A stretch of DNA of 64,000 nucleotides from Gemmata palustris (GCF_017939745.1 NZ_JAGKQQ010000001.1:248001-312000), one strand, 5' to 3'; numbered from the stretch's first letter, positions 7,348 through 16,255 are shown. The notes: a model not told the origin generated them from the letters alone. Numbers and translations are program-made.

Positions 7348-8886
7348 ATGAGGCGGTTGTTCGCGGCGATCGGAACTTGCGGGCTGGCCGTCGGCGTCGC
7401 GGGGGGGAACCCACCCGCTCCTGTGTCCCCCGCGCCCGGGGCGAACGTATCCACGGGCGCGCCCGCGGTCCCGTCGCGGGTCGCTCAACTGATTGCGCGC
7501 CTCGGGGCCGAGGACTTCCGCGACCGCGAATCGGCCGTTGCGGAACTGGAGAAGTCCGGTCCCGGCGCGATCCCGCTCCTGCGCGACGCGACCAAATCGG
7601 ACGACCCCGAAGTTCGGCGCCGGGCCGCCGGCATCCTCTTCCGCCTCGAGCGGAACGTCGACAGTGCGGCCCTGCTGGTTCCGAAGAAAATCGCGCTCGC
7701 GTACCGCGACACGCCCCTCGGCAGCGCGATCAACGATCTGAAAGCGCGCACCAAACTGAACCTTGCGCTCGACACCACCCGAATCGCGGACCCGCTTCGG
7801 AAAGTCACGTGCGTGACCGCGGGCGAGGTTCCGGTGTGGGAGGCGCTCGAACAGTTCTGCGCCGCGGCCGGGTTGCGGGAGGCCCACCGGCTCGAACTCG
7901 ACGTGCCGAAGCAGCAACCGCAGGGGCGCCGGGTGTACGTCCCCCCGCCGGCCCCGCCGGCCCCGGACGCGGTGCCCGTGGTGCTCATTGATGGCTCGGG
8001 CGAGCGCCTGCCCGGTGCCCGCGACTCCGCGGTTCGTGTTCTCGTGATGCCACGTAAGTTCCCGGGCCACCGCGTTACCCTCGGTACGGGCGACACGACG
8101 CTGTGCTTCGACGTCGCGCCGATCCCGGGGCTGAACTGGCAGGACGTCGTGGGGGTGAAGATCCACAAACTCGTGGACGACGCCGGGCGCACCGGCGGGG
8201 CCGGGACCGCCCGGCCGTTCGCGCAGGGTAACGGCGAGTTCGAGGGCGTCGTCGCGTGGGGCGGGGGGATGGGGTTCGTCGGGGGCGGCTTCGGCCGGTT
8301 CGACCCGCGGACCGGGATGCCGATCCCGCCCGAAACGCTCCCGAACCCGCGGATGGTGAGCGTGCCGCTCAAGCTCGGCACGCCGAACGCTCGCACGCTT
8401 AAGCGATTAGAGGGCTACGTGCTCGGCGAGATCCAGGTTCCGAACCAGAACCTCATCACGATCACCAACCCGGCGAAGAACACGGGGACCGCGTTCGACG
8501 GCGCCGGGCAAACGCGCCTGACCGTGATGGCGGTGGGCGAGCCGAAGGGGAACGCGGGCGTCACGGTGCAACTGCGGTTGGAATACCCCTCGCCGTGGGC
8601 GGTGAACGCGCGCCGCGGGTTCAACCCGGGCGGCATCTGGCCGGAATCGCCGCGCGCGACCCAGACCCCGACCGTGCAGGCGTACGATGCGAGCGGCAAG
8701 CAGATGCTCACCCAGCGCAGCACGGGCGACTACAACGACTCGAGCGACGACGGGACGATGATGTTCCAGCACATCACCATGACGTTCCGCAAGGACGCCG
8801 GCGCGCCGGCGAAGGTGGTCCTCGTCGGCCCGCGCCCGGTGATCGTCGAAGTGCCCTTCGTGATGGAAAACGTGCAGTTGCCATAA
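7348..8886 (+). CDS. Secreted HEAT-like repeat protein of planctomycete type
   Basis: The protein has 512 residues, with a signal peptide at about 1-20 followed by a Pro/Ala-rich linker. Residues about 45-110 are HEAT/armadillo-like (VAQLIARLGAEDFRDRESAVAELEKSG, PEVRRRAAGILFRLE), a unit often seen in exported planctomycete proteins. The next segment (LGSAINDLKARTKLNLALDTTRI, then VPVWEALEQFCAAAGL) resembles the short STN/secretin N-terminal fold. The C-terminal half is beta rich with a glycine-rich stretch around residues 290-315 and no recognised domain. A GAAGGGG ribosome-binding site precedes the ATG. Function is unknown; an extracytoplasmic structural or protein-binding role is a guess from the repeats. 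It is followed by a repeat-rich gap and appears monocistronic. Confidence 0.75.
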   Translation: MRRLFAAIGTCGLAVGVAGGNPPAPVSPAPGANVSTGAPAVPSRVAQLIARLGAEDFRDRESAVAELEKSGPGAIPLLRDATKSDDPEVRRRAAGILFRLERNVDSAALLVPKKIALAYRDTPLGSAINDLKARTKLNLALDTTRIADPLRKVTCVTAGEVPVWEALEQFCAAAGLREAHRLELDVPKQQPQGRRVYVPPPAPPAPDAVPVVLIDGSGERLPGARDSAVRVLVMPRKFPGHRVTLGTGDTTLCFDVAPIPGLNWQDVVGVKIHKLVDDAGRTGGAGTARPFAQGNGEFEGVVAWGGGMGFVGGGFGRFDPRTGMPIPPETLPNPRMVSVPLKLGTPNARTLKRLEGYVLGEIQVPNQNLITITNPAKNTGTAFDGAGQTRLTVMAVGEPKGNAGVTVQLRLEYPSPWAVNARRGFNPGGIWPESPRATQTPTVQAYDASGKQMLTQRSTGDYNDSSDDGTMMFQHITMTFRKDAGAPAKVVLVGPRPVIVEVPFVMENVQLP

Positions 8887-8902
8887 GTGGGCGTCTTGTC
8901 AG

Positions 8903-9028
8903 GTGGGCCCAGGCTTTGCGCAGGCCCACCGTCTTCCAGGGTAACGTTAACACGAACAGAGGCCGCGCGCCTCGGATCGCCTACCAGCCCAAGACGGGCT
9001 TGTGGGCCTGCGCAAAGCCTGGACCCAC
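8903..9028. repeat. Palindromic repeat flanking an intergenic insert (family C)
   Basis: A sequence reading GTGGGCCCAGGCTTTGCGCA onward at 8903-8929 returns inverted at 9002-9026 with one or two differences, about 70 bp apart. Degenerate relatives (TGGGCCTGCAAAGAGCC) occur near 10719 on the other side of the leucine-rich-repeat gene. Confidence 0.55.
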
Positions 9029-9108
9029 TTCACGAGACACGTCCACCCGCTCTTTTGCGTCGGTGAAAACGAAACACAGCAGGTGCGCTGCGCTTTTCCG
9101 GGTGACTT

Positions 9109-10614
9109 ATGCAGCTCGCCGTTATTATTGCTTTGTTGGCTTGGCAAGGCGCTCCCGCGGTCGAACGCGAACGCGGCACCGTTCACATCGTTGAACGGCT
9201 GGGTGGGCGAGTGGATTACGGCCCGAAGGGAGCGGTGGTGCGGGTTGTTCTCAAACGCGCTAAGCTCGACGAGACGGCTCTCAAATCCCTTCCGGCGCTG
9301 ACTTCACTCCAAGAACTGGACCTCTACGGCAGCACGATCGGAGACGACGGAGCGAAGTACCTGGCGTCGTTTCAGCAACTCGCCGCTTTAAATCTTCACT
9401 ACACCGGCATCACGGCCACCGGACTCAAGGCACTGACCGCGTTGCCGGCCCTCACGTCATTAGATGTCAGCGGGAATCTCATCGCCGACGACGTGCTTGA
9501 AACGCTCTCGTCCATGAAGTTGCTGACTTCTCTCAATCTCTCGGACACGTCGATAACCGACGCCCGCCTCAAGAGCTTGACCCGCCTCAAGAGCTTGACC
9601 CGTTTGCAACTCGCGAATACCGCAGTGTCGGACGCCGGATTAAAGCAACTGAGTTCGCTCGATCGTCTGGTGGCCTTGGACCTGAGTCTAACGAGCGTAT
9701 CGAGCCTCGGTCTCAAGCACCTCGTTTCGCTCAGTAACCTCGCTTACCTCGACGTGAGCAATAACGGTGACTTGGGGGACAATGCCTTACGATACGTGGC
9801 GGCGTTCAAAAAACTGGAGACGCTGATTCTCAGTGGCACCGGCGTGACCGATGACGGCATGAAGGAGTGCGCCCGTATCACAACGCTCTCGAACTTGCAA
9901 CTCGCTGATACAGCTCTGACCGACGAGGGCCTCAAATCTCTTGCACCGCTCATTCGTCTCACCTCTCTCGACCTGCACAGCACACGGATTTCTGATCTCG
10001 GGCTGAAGGAGCTGGCGCCACTACGGGGCCTGAAATCGCTGAAGGTTGGCGCGACGGACATTACCGATGCCGGGCTAAAACACCTGCTCCAGTTCAAACG
10101 CCTCGCGCACCTTTCACTCGACTCGACGGAGGTAACGGACAAGGGGGTTGGTCACCTTATTCTGCTGGCGAATTTAATGGAATTGGATCTTGCGTCTACG
10201 AAGGTGACCGACGAGGGGCTTAAGACTCTGGCATCGTACAAGGGGCAACTCGTTGCTCTCAACCTTGATTCGACTTTGATCACCGATAAAGGTGCCGCGC
10301 ATCTCGGCGAAATTGTTTCTCTCGCCACGCTCGGTCTGGACAACACTCGCCTGACGGACGAGGGACTGAAACACCTGGCTAAGTGCGTGAAACTCGAGTG
10401 TTTACTCGTCACCAAATGCAAAGTGTCCGACGCCGGGCTCGGAGATGTCGCCAAAATGAAGAAGCTGACTTATTTAGCGCTCTGGAAGACCTCGGTGACA
10501 GATGCTGGTATCAAAGAACTCAATAAGAATTTGCCGAAATGTCGCATCGATATATCAATAGATGCGTATCTCGGAGCTAGTGGCACTTTGTTCAAGAGTC
10601 AACTTTCACCTTAA
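9109..10614 (+). CDS. Leucine-rich repeat protein, exported
   Basis: The 501-residue protein has a short hydrophobic N-terminus (MQLAVIIALLAWQGAPA) that probably directs export. From about residue 55 to the end it consists of roughly 17 leucine-rich repeats of 24 residues, consensus LTSLDLSxTxITDxGLKxL, similar to the ribonuclease-inhibitor/cysteine-containing class. Such solenoids bind proteins or peptides; nothing identifies the ligand. The two sub-units LKSLTR LKSLTR around residue 155-165 are encoded by an exact 18-bp tandem repeat (9565-9582, 9583-9600), yet the 24-residue repeat register is kept. The gene is lower in G+C than its neighbours and its codon choice is less biased, hinting at different history. 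Palindromic repeats flank it on both sides. Confidence 0.88.
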   Translation: MQLAVIIALLAWQGAPAVERERGTVHIVERLGGRVDYGPKGAVVRVVLKRAKLDETALKSLPALTSLQELDLYGSTIGDDGAKYLASFQQLAALNLHYTGITATGLKALTALPALTSLDVSGNLIADDVLETLSSMKLLTSLNLSDTSITDARLKSLTRLKSLTRLQLANTAVSDAGLKQLSSLDRLVALDLSLTSVSSLGLKHLVSLSNLAYLDVSNNGDLGDNALRYVAAFKKLETLILSGTGVTDDGMKECARITTLSNLQLADTALTDEGLKSLAPLIRLTSLDLHSTRISDLGLKELAPLRGLKSLKVGATDITDAGLKHLLQFKRLAHLSLDSTEVTDKGVGHLILLANLMELDLASTKVTDEGLKTLASYKGQLVALNLDSTLITDKGAAHLGEIVSLATLGLDNTRLTDEGLKHLAKCVKLECLLVTKCKVSDAGLGDVAKMKKLTYLALWKTSVTDAGIKELNKNLPKCRIDISIDAYLGASGTLFKSQLSP

Positions 10615-10627
10615 GGCGTGGCGCAGT

Positions 10628-10652
10628 CAACCCGCCCATTCGAGGCGGGTTG
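10628..10652 (+). terminator. Hairpin after the leucine-rich-repeat gene
   Basis: Arms CAACCCGCC (10628-10636) and GGCGGGTTG (10644-10652) form a 9-bp stem 13 bases after the stop. No T-run follows, so termination is plausible but not certain. Confidence 0.5.
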
Positions 10653-10749
10653 TGGTGTCGAATCTGATGTGACCACTTGGGAATTTGAGCGCGTTCGTGG
10701 CCCAGAAAGGCATGATGGGCCTGCAAAGAGCCTTGCCCCCCCCACAAAA

Positions 10750-10773
10750 TGCGCCGGCATTCGTACCGGCGCA
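10750..10773 (-). terminator. Hairpin downstream of the catalase-related gene
   Basis: Eight-bp arms TGCGCCGG / CCGGCGCA with an 8-base loop lie 45 bases beyond the stop of the leftward catalase-related gene. On the leftward strand the second arm is followed by ATTTTGTGGG. Confidence 0.5.
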
Positions 10774-10817
10774 ATGTCGCGTGCGCGCGAAAAACGCACT
10801 TCAGTCCCGGTACGCTC

Positions 10818-11753
10818 TTACTTCGCTGCGGCCGCCCGGCGGCGCCGACCGCTCAGCAGGTAGATATCGGACCGGACGTCGGTGAGCGGGTCGCCCGCGG
10901 AGTCGATTCCGTCCACGCGCGGGATCGGGTCAAAAATAACCTTCCGCATTTCCGGGTCCAGTTCATCGACCCGTTCCGTAATGGTGAGTGTTCCGAACGG
11001 AACCTGCTCGCGGGACTCGGGCCACACGGCCGTCGCGTCGGTCACCTCGTCCCCGTCTTGGGCCAGTTGCACCACAACGCGGAACGTGACCGCACCCTTC
11101 GTTAAGCGCTCCGAAAGCTCGGCCACGAGGAAGTCCGTGGTCTTCGTCGCGGCTTGTTCAGCGCTCAGGAACTCCGTCCCCGCGTCCGGCACGAGGCGGA
11201 ACCGCCCGAATCGGCTTACTCCATCCGCATTCGTGAACTTGAACGCGGTCACGGCGAAGAACGCTTGTCGGGCGAAACTCGACGGGATCGGCTTCGGGGC
11301 TTCGACGAACTTCCTCGTCAGGGGGTGCGTGGCGAGGAACTGCGCGACCGGTGGCGGCGTGGGCGCATCGGGACCGCTGGCCGCGACCGCACGCAGGAAC
11401 TCCAGGAACTCTTCCCCCGTTCGGGCCGGGAAGCCGTTGTGCGAGTGGGCGATGATGTCCGTGTGGACGTGGTCGGCCAGGTGAAACCGGACCGCGAACC
11501 CTTGCGGACTCGACCCCTTCGGATCGTTATCGGCCAGGGTCGGGATTCCGCCGGACAGCGAGAACCGCACAGTAATAGGAGTGGACGGCCGGTTCGCGTG
11601 CGGCGCACGGGTCAGTTTTGCGGCTTCGGGTGCGGGAGCGAAGGTGCCGGAGTACAGGAACCCCTTTGCGTGCGCCGGTCGGAACCCGGCGTGCGCGCCT
11701 CCGGAGAGTTTGTCGAGGACGTCGAGCAGGTCGGTAATCAGTGCGGACGGCAT
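10818..11753 (-). CDS. Catalase-related peroxidase
   Basis: This 311-residue protein has the minimal catalase core. The distal-side histidine is in AHAKGFLYSGTF, the following strand is ITVRFSLSGGIP, the segment SPQGFAVRFHL corresponds to RDPRGFAxKF of catalases, and the proximal motif near the C-terminus is RSDIYLLSGRRR with the haem-ligating tyrosine. The length (about 310 against about 480 for catalases) and the absence of the C-terminal catalase domains fit the SrpA-type catalase-related peroxidases, which use peroxide to oxidise organic substrates. There is no signal peptide, so it is probably cytosolic, in contrast to the exported catalase at 3.7 kb. The ATG at 11753 has GGAG nine bases upstream; a GTG 14 codons earlier is the alternative. 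Confidence 0.9.
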   Translation of the reverse strand: MPSALITDLLDVLDKLSGGAHAGFRPAHAKGFLYSGTFAPAPEAAKLTRAPHANRPSTPITVRFSLSGGIPTLADNDPKGSSPQGFAVRFHLADHVHTDIIAHSHNGFPARTGEEFLEFLRAVAASGPDAPTPPPVAQFLATHPLTRKFVEAPKPIPSSFARQAFFAVTAFKFTNADGVSRFGRFRLVPDAGTEFLSAEQAATKTTDFLVAELSERLTKGAVTFRVVVQLAQDGDEVTDATAVWPESREQVPFGTLTITERVDELDPEMRKVIFDPIPRVDGIDSAGDPLTDVRSDIYLLSGRRRRAAAAK

Positions 11754-11990
11754 GTTACGGGTCTCCGGGATCGTGGGTGAATCGTATTGGGTCACGGCCT
11801 GAAATGCGCAGCGGAGATACCGCCCAACTTATGGAAGCGGAGAGGCTGCACACAATTCGGTATCGGCCTCGTGGGGCGGCTCGTGCCCCGTCGGGTTTTT
11901 GCCAGAACCAACATATGGTCGTCCCGCGGCGTGACGGTTGCTAGAACTCGTGCAGTCCGAAGCGCGAGCTAACGTCATCACGGGAAAGCG

Positions 11991-12539
11991 GTGCCAGTTA
12001 TGAGCGGGTGGGGGCAACAAATTTGGGACACCATTCGTGAGGAATTCTCAGACATTTCCGATGTCGCGCAGGTGACCCGCATCATACTCCGGTTGGTGAT
12101 CGCCGCGGTGCTGGGCGGGGTATTGGGGTACGAGCGGGAATCCAAGGGACGCGCGGCGGGAACCCGGACGCACATGCTGGTGGCGATCGGCGCGGCCCTC
12201 TTCGTGCTGATCCCGCAGCAGGCCAAAGTATCGGACGCGGACCTCACCCGCGTGCTGCAGGGGCTCGTTGCCGGGATCGGGTTCTTGGGTGCCGGGACCA
12301 TTGTCCGGGGAACGGGGCAGGAGGACGTAAAAGGTCTGACGACTGCGGCGGGCATCTGGTTGACCGCCGCGATCGGAGTTGCCGCGGGCATGGGGCGCGA
12401 GGCCACCGCGGTGCTGGCGACCGCGCTGGCTCTCTTCGTGCTGTACGCGGTTCCCAAACTCACGCAGTCATTCGGCCACCAAAACGGATCGCCCCCGCAG
12501 TCCCCACCGCCCCAGGGCAAAGCCAAGTCGAAAAAGTGA
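11991..12539 (+). CDS. MgtC/SapB family membrane protein
   Basis: The protein of about 182 residues carries the MgtC/SapB N-terminal membrane domain with four or five hydrophobic helices: IILRLVIAAVLGGVLGYERE, HMLVAIGAALFVLIP, LVAGIGFLGAGTIVRG and GLTTAAGIWLTAAIGVAAGMG. The motifs GYERE, RTHMLV and GFLGAG are typical of the family. MgtC-like proteins are linked to survival in low magnesium and acid, and MgtC proper inhibits the F-type ATPase; the role of planctomycete members is unknown. The C-terminal soluble domain of true MgtC is missing, replaced by a short Pro/Lys tail. The start may be GTG 11991 (GGGAAAG very close) or ATG 12000. Confidence 0.88.
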   Translation: MPVMSGWGQQIWDTIREEFSDISDVAQVTRIILRLVIAAVLGGVLGYERESKGRAAGTRTHMLVAIGAALFVLIPQQAKVSDADLTRVLQGLVAGIGFLGAGTIVRGTGQEDVKGLTTAAGIWLTAAIGVAAGMGREATAVLATALALFVLYAVPKLTQSFGHQNGSPPQSPPPQGKAKSKK

Positions 12540-12568
12540 GCACCGCTTATGCGCGGTGGGCGGCTCAC
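12536..12568. terminator. Convergent terminator hairpin
   Basis: A two-part stem (GTGAG.. / ..CTCAC outer, CACCGC / GCGGTG inner) overlaps the stop regions of the convergent MgtC-like and split-barrel genes and could terminate both. Confidence 0.55.
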
Positions 12569-13188
12569 TGAGGGCTGGCGGGAGCGGCCGCGCGTAACCG
12601 TTTGACTTCGGCTTCCAGTTCCGTGATTCGCGTCTGGAGCTTCTCGACGACCGGGGCGATCTCTTCGTTCGTGTACCGCGGGTGAATGTGCTGGTGGCAA
12701 TTACCGTCCCACGCTTCAACCGTGAATAGGATCCCCCGCTCCACCTTGCCGGGGTACGTCGGGTCGCGGAGCTTCGCTTCCAGGTCCGCGTCGCCCTCAA
12801 TCACTCGCGCGGTGCCCCACAGCTTCACGCGCTGGCGGTTCGCGTAGTCCATCAGGAAGATGAACGCCTTCGGGTTCTCGGACAGGTTGCCCAGCGTAAG
12901 GTACTGCTTGTTGCCGCCGAAGTCGGCGAACCCGAGCGTGCGTTCGTCAATGACTTTCAGGAACCCCGTCGGGCCGCCGCGGTGCTGGATGTACGGCTGC
13001 CCGTCGGCGGTCGCGGTGCCCAGGTAGAACATGTCTCGTTCGGCGATAAAGGCGGCCAGTTCGGGCGTAACCGTGGTTTCCCAACTGCCGCTGCGCTCCA
13101 TCCGGGCGTACCCTTTTCGGGAACCCTTTTGTTCCTGAACGGCCTTCACCGCGGGGGTGAAGGCGACGTCACTCGCGTATTCTCGCAT
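12565..13188 (-). CDS. FMN-binding split-barrel (pyridoxamine oxidase-like) protein
   Basis: The 207-residue protein contains a pyridoxamine 5'-phosphate oxidase-type split barrel: FIAERDMFYLGTATADGQPYIQHRGG, LGFADFGGNKQYLTLGNLSENPKAFIFLMDY and RQRVKLWGTARVIEG are the standard strands. Such proteins bind FMN, F420 or haem and often reduce small molecules. The flavin and substrate cannot be told from sequence. The last 40 residues form a coiled coil (EKLQTRITELEAEVKRLRA), which may drive oligomerisation. It is the last gene of the leftward redox cluster, 18 bp after the alpha/beta hydrolase gene, with GAGGG before the ATG. The cluster context suggests detoxification of reactive or xenobiotic compounds. 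Confidence 0.85.
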   Translation of the reverse strand: MREYASDVAFTPAVKAVQEQKGSRKGYARMERSGSWETTVTPELAAFIAERDMFYLGTATADGQPYIQHRGGPTGFLKVIDERTLGFADFGGNKQYLTLGNLSENPKAFIFLMDYANRQRVKLWGTARVIEGDADLEAKLRDPTYPGKVERGILFTVEAWDGNCHQHIHPRYTNEEIAPVVEKLQTRITELEAEVKRLRAAAPASPQ

Positions 13189-13206
13189 GGGAACACCCTC
13201 ATCGGG

Positions 13207-14172
13207 TTATTTCTTGTTCACGTGCTTACCGAGGAAGTTGCGCATCAGTTCGGCGATCTCGCTCCCGTTCGTTTCCAGGGCGAAGTGCCCCGCGTCCAGG
13301 AGGTGGAACTCGAGCGTCTTCAGGTCGCGCTTGTACGGCTCGGCCCCGGCCGCGGGGAAGATCTGGTCGTTCTTGCCCCACGCGATCAGCACCGGCGGCT
13401 GGTGCTTGCGGAAGTACTCCTGCCACTTCGGGTACAGCGGCGGGTTGCTGCCGTAACTCAGGAACAGGTCGAGCTGGATCTCATCGTTCCCCTTGCGGTC
13501 GAGCAGGAACTGGTCGTGGGCCGCACCGTCCGGGCTGACCAGTTCGGGGTTCTTGACCCCGTGCGTGTACTGCCACTTGGTGGTGTCGTAAGTCAGGGCA
13601 TCGCGGAGGGCATTGCGCTTGTCCTTGTTAGTAGGTTCCTTCCAGTACGCCTTGATGGGCTTCCAGAACTCATTGTCCAAACCCTCTTCGTAGGCGTTAC
13701 CGTTCTGCACCACGATCGCGGTGATGCGGTCCGGGTACTTGACCGCGATCCGGTATCCGACCGGCGCCCCGTAGTCCTGCACATAGAGGGCGAATTTCTT
13801 GAGCTCCACTTTCTCGGTGAACTGATCGATCACGTCCGCGAGGTTGTCGAAGGTGTACTTGAACTTGTCTCGCGACGGCATTGAACTGTGGCCGTACCCG
13901 GGGTAATCGGGCGCGATCACGCGGTACTTATCGCCCAGTGCCGAGAGCAGGTTGCGGAACATCTGCGAGCTGGTTGGGAACCCGTGGAGCAGAAGGATCG
14001 CGGGGGCGTCCTTCGGTCCGGCTTCACGGTAGAAGATGTCCAGGTCACCAACTTTCACTGTCTTGTGCGCCACCTTAACGGCAGGCGCCGGCTGTTGAGC
14101 GACGGCGGAACCAGCCAGCCCGACCGTCAACGCGACGGCGGCAATCGGGGCGAATACTGCCAGGCGGATCAT
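13207..14172 (-). CDS. Exported alpha/beta hydrolase with aspartate nucleophile
   Basis: The 321-residue protein has a signal peptide ([25 protein letters not shown] is the visible hydrophobic start, residues 1-25). The alpha/beta hydrolase fold shows an oxyanion-hole motif LLHGFPTSS, a nucleophile elbow VQDYGAPVG in which Asp replaces the usual Ser, and a C-terminal catalytic histidine in LDAGHFALE. An aspartate nucleophile is the mark of epoxide hydrolases, haloalkane dehalogenases and fluoroacetate dehalogenases, so hydrolysis of an epoxide or halogenated substrate in the periplasm is likely. AGGAG eight bases before the ATG supports this start; an upstream GTG-like extension to 14217 is less likely. 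It lies second to last in the redox cluster, after a palindromic element. Confidence 0.88.
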   Translation of the reverse strand: MIRLAVFAPIAAVALTVGLAGSAVAQQPAPAVKVAHKTVKVGDLDIFYREAGPKDAPAILLLHGFPTSSQMFRNLLSALGDKYRVIAPDYPGYGHSSMPSRDKFKYTFDNLADVIDQFTEKVELKKFALYVQDYGAPVGYRIAVKYPDRITAIVVQNGNAYEEGLDNEFWKPIKAYWKEPTNKDKRNALRDALTYDTTKWQYTHGVKNPELVSPDGAAHDQFLLDRKGNDEIQLDLFLSYGSNPPLYPKWQEYFRKHQPPVLIAWGKNDQIFPAAGAEPYKRDLKTLEFHLLDAGHFALETNGSEIAELMRNFLGKHVNKK

Positions 14173-14271
14173 GATCGTGTCTCCTGTTTGAAGGCGTGAG
14201 GGGGATTCGGGATTCACACTGCTGAATCAGTTCGCACGACCCGTGACCACAAAGCGGGACGCGCGGTTCGG

Positions 14272-14330
14272 ACGAGCCGCGCCCGCAAGGAAGCGGTAGC
14301 GCCTCCCGCTTCCTTGCGGGCGCGGCTCGT
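14272..14330. repeat. Perfect 25-bp inverted repeat (family A variant)
   Basis: Arms 14272-14296 and 14306-14330 are exact inverse complements with a nine-base loop. The core GCCCGCAAGGAAGCGG is a variant of the family A core. It lies between two genes of one leftward cluster, so it would be transcribed and could act as a partial terminator or RNA-processing site. Confidence 0.75.
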
Positions 14331-14343
14331 TGTCAAGACCGGA

Positions 14344-14937
14344 TCAAGCCGCGACTGCCGACTTCGCGTCCCGCTTTCGCAAATGCGCTTTTGCAGAATC
14401 GGCCATCGTGACCAGTGCCGCGCCCATCATGATTGCGTCCTTGATGACGAGCCGCCCCGCGCCGGACAGGAGCGGGAAACCGTGCTCCGTGCTCCCGAGT
14501 GGTGGCACCCAGCACTCGGGCGTGGTAATCAGGAACGAGAGCGTCGCGAACGACATCACGAACACCAAGAAGCTGCCGACGGCCGAGACTCCCGGGAACA
14601 CCGGGTGGAGTGCGATGAGGACTCCGTAAGCGACGATCACCGAACCGAGGCCGTAGGCGAACAGGTACGTCCCGTTTTGCTCGTGCCACTCGCGGTTGGC
14701 GGGCACCAACTCGCCCTCGCGGTTCATGTGCTTACGGTATTCGCCCGCGGGTTGTTGGTAGAAGAAATTCATGAGAGGACTGTTGGCCACGAACGGGACG
14801 ATTCCCTCGTCCTCGTACTTGAAGATCTTGAGGCCGCCGATCCACACCAGCACCACGATTAGCCCGACGCGGGTCAGGGCGATACCAAATTTGTCCGCTC
14901 GCGCGGCCAGCTCGAACAGTTGGTTGATCCGGTTCAT
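14344..14937 (-). CDS. DUF417 family membrane protein (RclC-like)
   Basis: The 197-residue protein has about four membrane helices: FGIALTRVGLIVVLVWIGGL, FAYGLGSVIVAYGVLIALHP, VGSFLVFVMSFATLSFLITT and the segment ending LVIKDAIMMGAALVTMAD. The motifs IGGLKIFKYEDEGIVPFVANSP and TTPECWVPP are characteristic of DUF417. The Escherichia coli member RclC belongs to a reactive-chlorine resistance operon. In this cluster it sits with AhpD-like, DUF1348 and split-barrel genes, consistent with a redox-stress role at the cytoplasmic membrane. GGAG lies eight bases before the ATG. The chemical role of the family is not established. Confidence 0.9.
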   Translation of the reverse strand: MNRINQLFELAARADKFGIALTRVGLIVVLVWIGGLKIFKYEDEGIVPFVANSPLMNFFYQQPAGEYRKHMNREGELVPANREWHEQNGTYLFAYGLGSVIVAYGVLIALHPVFPGVSAVGSFLVFVMSFATLSFLITTPECWVPPLGSTEHGFPLLSGAGRLVIKDAIMMGAALVTMADSAKAHLRKRDAKSAVAA

Positions 14938-14983
14938 GACAGATGCTCCGCGAAACACTCGGTCGAAAAAGTTGGGGAGTGAG

Positions 14984-15457
14984 TTACCGCACGTCCGGGA
15001 TGCCCGGGTGGTCCGCCGGTCGGGGACCGGGCGCGGGCCAGAAGAACGTCCGCTCCTCTTCGCGAATAGCGAGATCGTTGATGCTCGCCTCGCGCCGGCG
15101 CATCAGCCCGCGCTCGTCGAACTCCCACAACTCGTTGCCGTAGCTGCGGAACCAGTTCCCGGTGTGGTCGTGCCACTCGTAGCGGAACCGGACCGCGATG
15201 TGGTCCGCGGTGAACGCCCACAGTGCCTTCACCAGCCGGTAGTCGAGTTCGCGCTCCCACTTGCGGGTGAGAAACGCGCGGATCTCGTCGCGCCCGACCG
15301 GGAACTCGCTCCGGTTGCGCCAAACCGAGTCCTCGGTGTAAGCCAGCGCCACGCGCTCCGGGTCGCGGGTGTTCCAGGCGTTCTCGGCCAGTCGGACCTT
15401 TTGAGTGGCGGTTTCCAGGGTGAACGGCGGAGCGATTACAGCGGGAGTCGGGTTCAT
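14984..15457 (-). CDS. DUF1348 / NTF2-like protein
   Basis: The 157-residue protein shows the DUF1348 signature: [57 protein letters not shown], the hydrophobic strand [11 protein letters not shown] and [23 protein letters not shown]. These proteins adopt the NTF2/SnoaL cone fold and are thought to be small-molecule enzymes or binding proteins of unknown specificity. The protein is cytosolic. GGAG precedes the ATG. It is 46 bp from the downstream DUF417 gene and 64 bp from the AhpD-like gene upstream, indicating one operon. The frequent company of DUF1348 with oxidoreductases suggests a role in handling an oxidised organic molecule. Confidence 0.88.
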   Translation of the reverse strand: MNPTPAVIAPPFTLETATQKVRLAENAWNTRDPERVALAYTEDSVWRNRSEFPVGRDEIRAFLTRKWERELDYRLVKALWAFTADHIAVRFRYEWHDHTGNWFRSYGNELWEFDERGLMRRREASINDLAIREEERTFFWPAPGPRPADHPGIPDVR

Positions 15458-15521
15458 GGCATTCTCCGATCGGGTGAGAGTGACAGCCCGCGACGAACCC
15501 GCGGGCGTTGAGCGGACCGAA

Positions 15522-16091
15522 CTATTCGGCGGTGCTTGCCTGCAACCGTTGATCGGGCAGGGCTTCCGCTTTGGGGAAATCGAGGTCCGTCTTAACGGCT
15601 TCGTTGAAGTAGTTCGTGAAGACGTTGAGCGCGACGTGTGCGATCACTTCGGCGATCACCTCGTCACCGAAGCCGGCTTCGCGAACTTCGTTGAGGTCGC
15701 TGACATCGACCCGACCGCGCGTCTCGACCACCCGGCGCGCGAACCGGAGCACCGCGTCCGCCTTCGGGTCCACCGTGGTTCCGAGTCGGCTATCACGGAT
15801 CTGCTCGGTCGTCAGCCCGACCATCTTGCCGACAGCGGAGTGCGCTCCGAGGCAGTACTCGCACCCGTTTGCTTGTGACACCGCGAGGGCGATTTGTTCG
15901 CGGAACTTGGCCGACAGTGTGCCCTTGCTCAGCGCGCCACTGAATTGCAGGTAGCCATCGAGAACCGCCGGGGAGTTCGCCATCGCGCGGGTCATGTTCG
16001 GGACCAGCCCGAGCTTCCCCTTCACGGCTGTCAGTAGTTCTTTGGCCCGGCCGGTCGCAGTGTCGGGATGGATTTGGCTGATACGGGACAT
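15522..16091 (-). CDS. AhpD-like / carboxymuconolactone decarboxylase family protein
   Basis: The 189-residue protein has the AhpD core with the redox motif [12 protein letters not shown] (CxxC followed by the proton-relay histidine), preceded by [18 protein letters not shown]. The family includes alkylhydroperoxidase D, which reduces peroxides with a thiol pair, and peroxidase-related proteins. The C-terminal helices ([28 protein letters not shown]) match the peroxidase-related subgroup. The ATG at 16091 follows AAGGG; upstream in-frame codons to 16190 would place the start inside the promoter region. It is the first gene of the leftward cluster, divergent from the sigma-54 activator at 16301, which is the likely regulator. 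Confidence 0.9.
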   Translation of the reverse strand: MSRISQIHPDTATGRAKELLTAVKGKLGLVPNMTRAMANSPAVLDGYLQFSGALSKGTLSAKFREQIALAVSQANGCEYCLGAHSAVGKMVGLTTEQIRDSRLGTTVDPKADAVLRFARRVVETRGRVDVSDLNEVREAGFGDEVIAEVIAHVALNVFTNYFNEAVKTDLDFPKAEALPDQRLQASTAE

Positions 16092-16150
16092 GATCGTGGC
16101 CCTTTTCTTTTGTGTCGGCCCGCTATCATTGAGCAGGTTGCGGCTAATTA

Positions 16151-16168
16151 ATTCACACGCCGTGCCAA
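16151..16168 (-). promoter_or_regulatory. Candidate sigma-54 promoter, weak -12 box
   Basis: On the minus strand the sequence TTGGCACGGCGTGTGAAT has a perfect -24 element (TTGGCACG) but GA instead of GC at the -13/-12 position. It is about 60 bp upstream of the AhpD-like start and next to a sigma-54 activator gene, which raises its plausibility. Confidence 0.35.
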
Positions 16169-16236
16169 CGTGAAGCGATTCGCATAACACACGATCAGTC
16201 TGGTGGTTGCGGCAAAGTGTGGCCGCGTTTCTGGTT

Positions 16237-16255
16237 GACGAATTTTCGTTTCGTC
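16237..16255. promoter_or_regulatory. Inverted repeat GACGAA-N7-TTCGTC, possible activator site
   Basis: The dyad lies 46 bp before the activator gene and about 150 bp before the divergent AhpD-like start, a distance suited to an enhancer site of a sigma-54 activator. Confidence 0.35.

Noticed and set aside
9565..9600. Disruption of the leucine-rich-repeat register by the tandem duplication
   Set aside because: Counting residues shows the 24-residue period is maintained through this segment, so there is no structural break.
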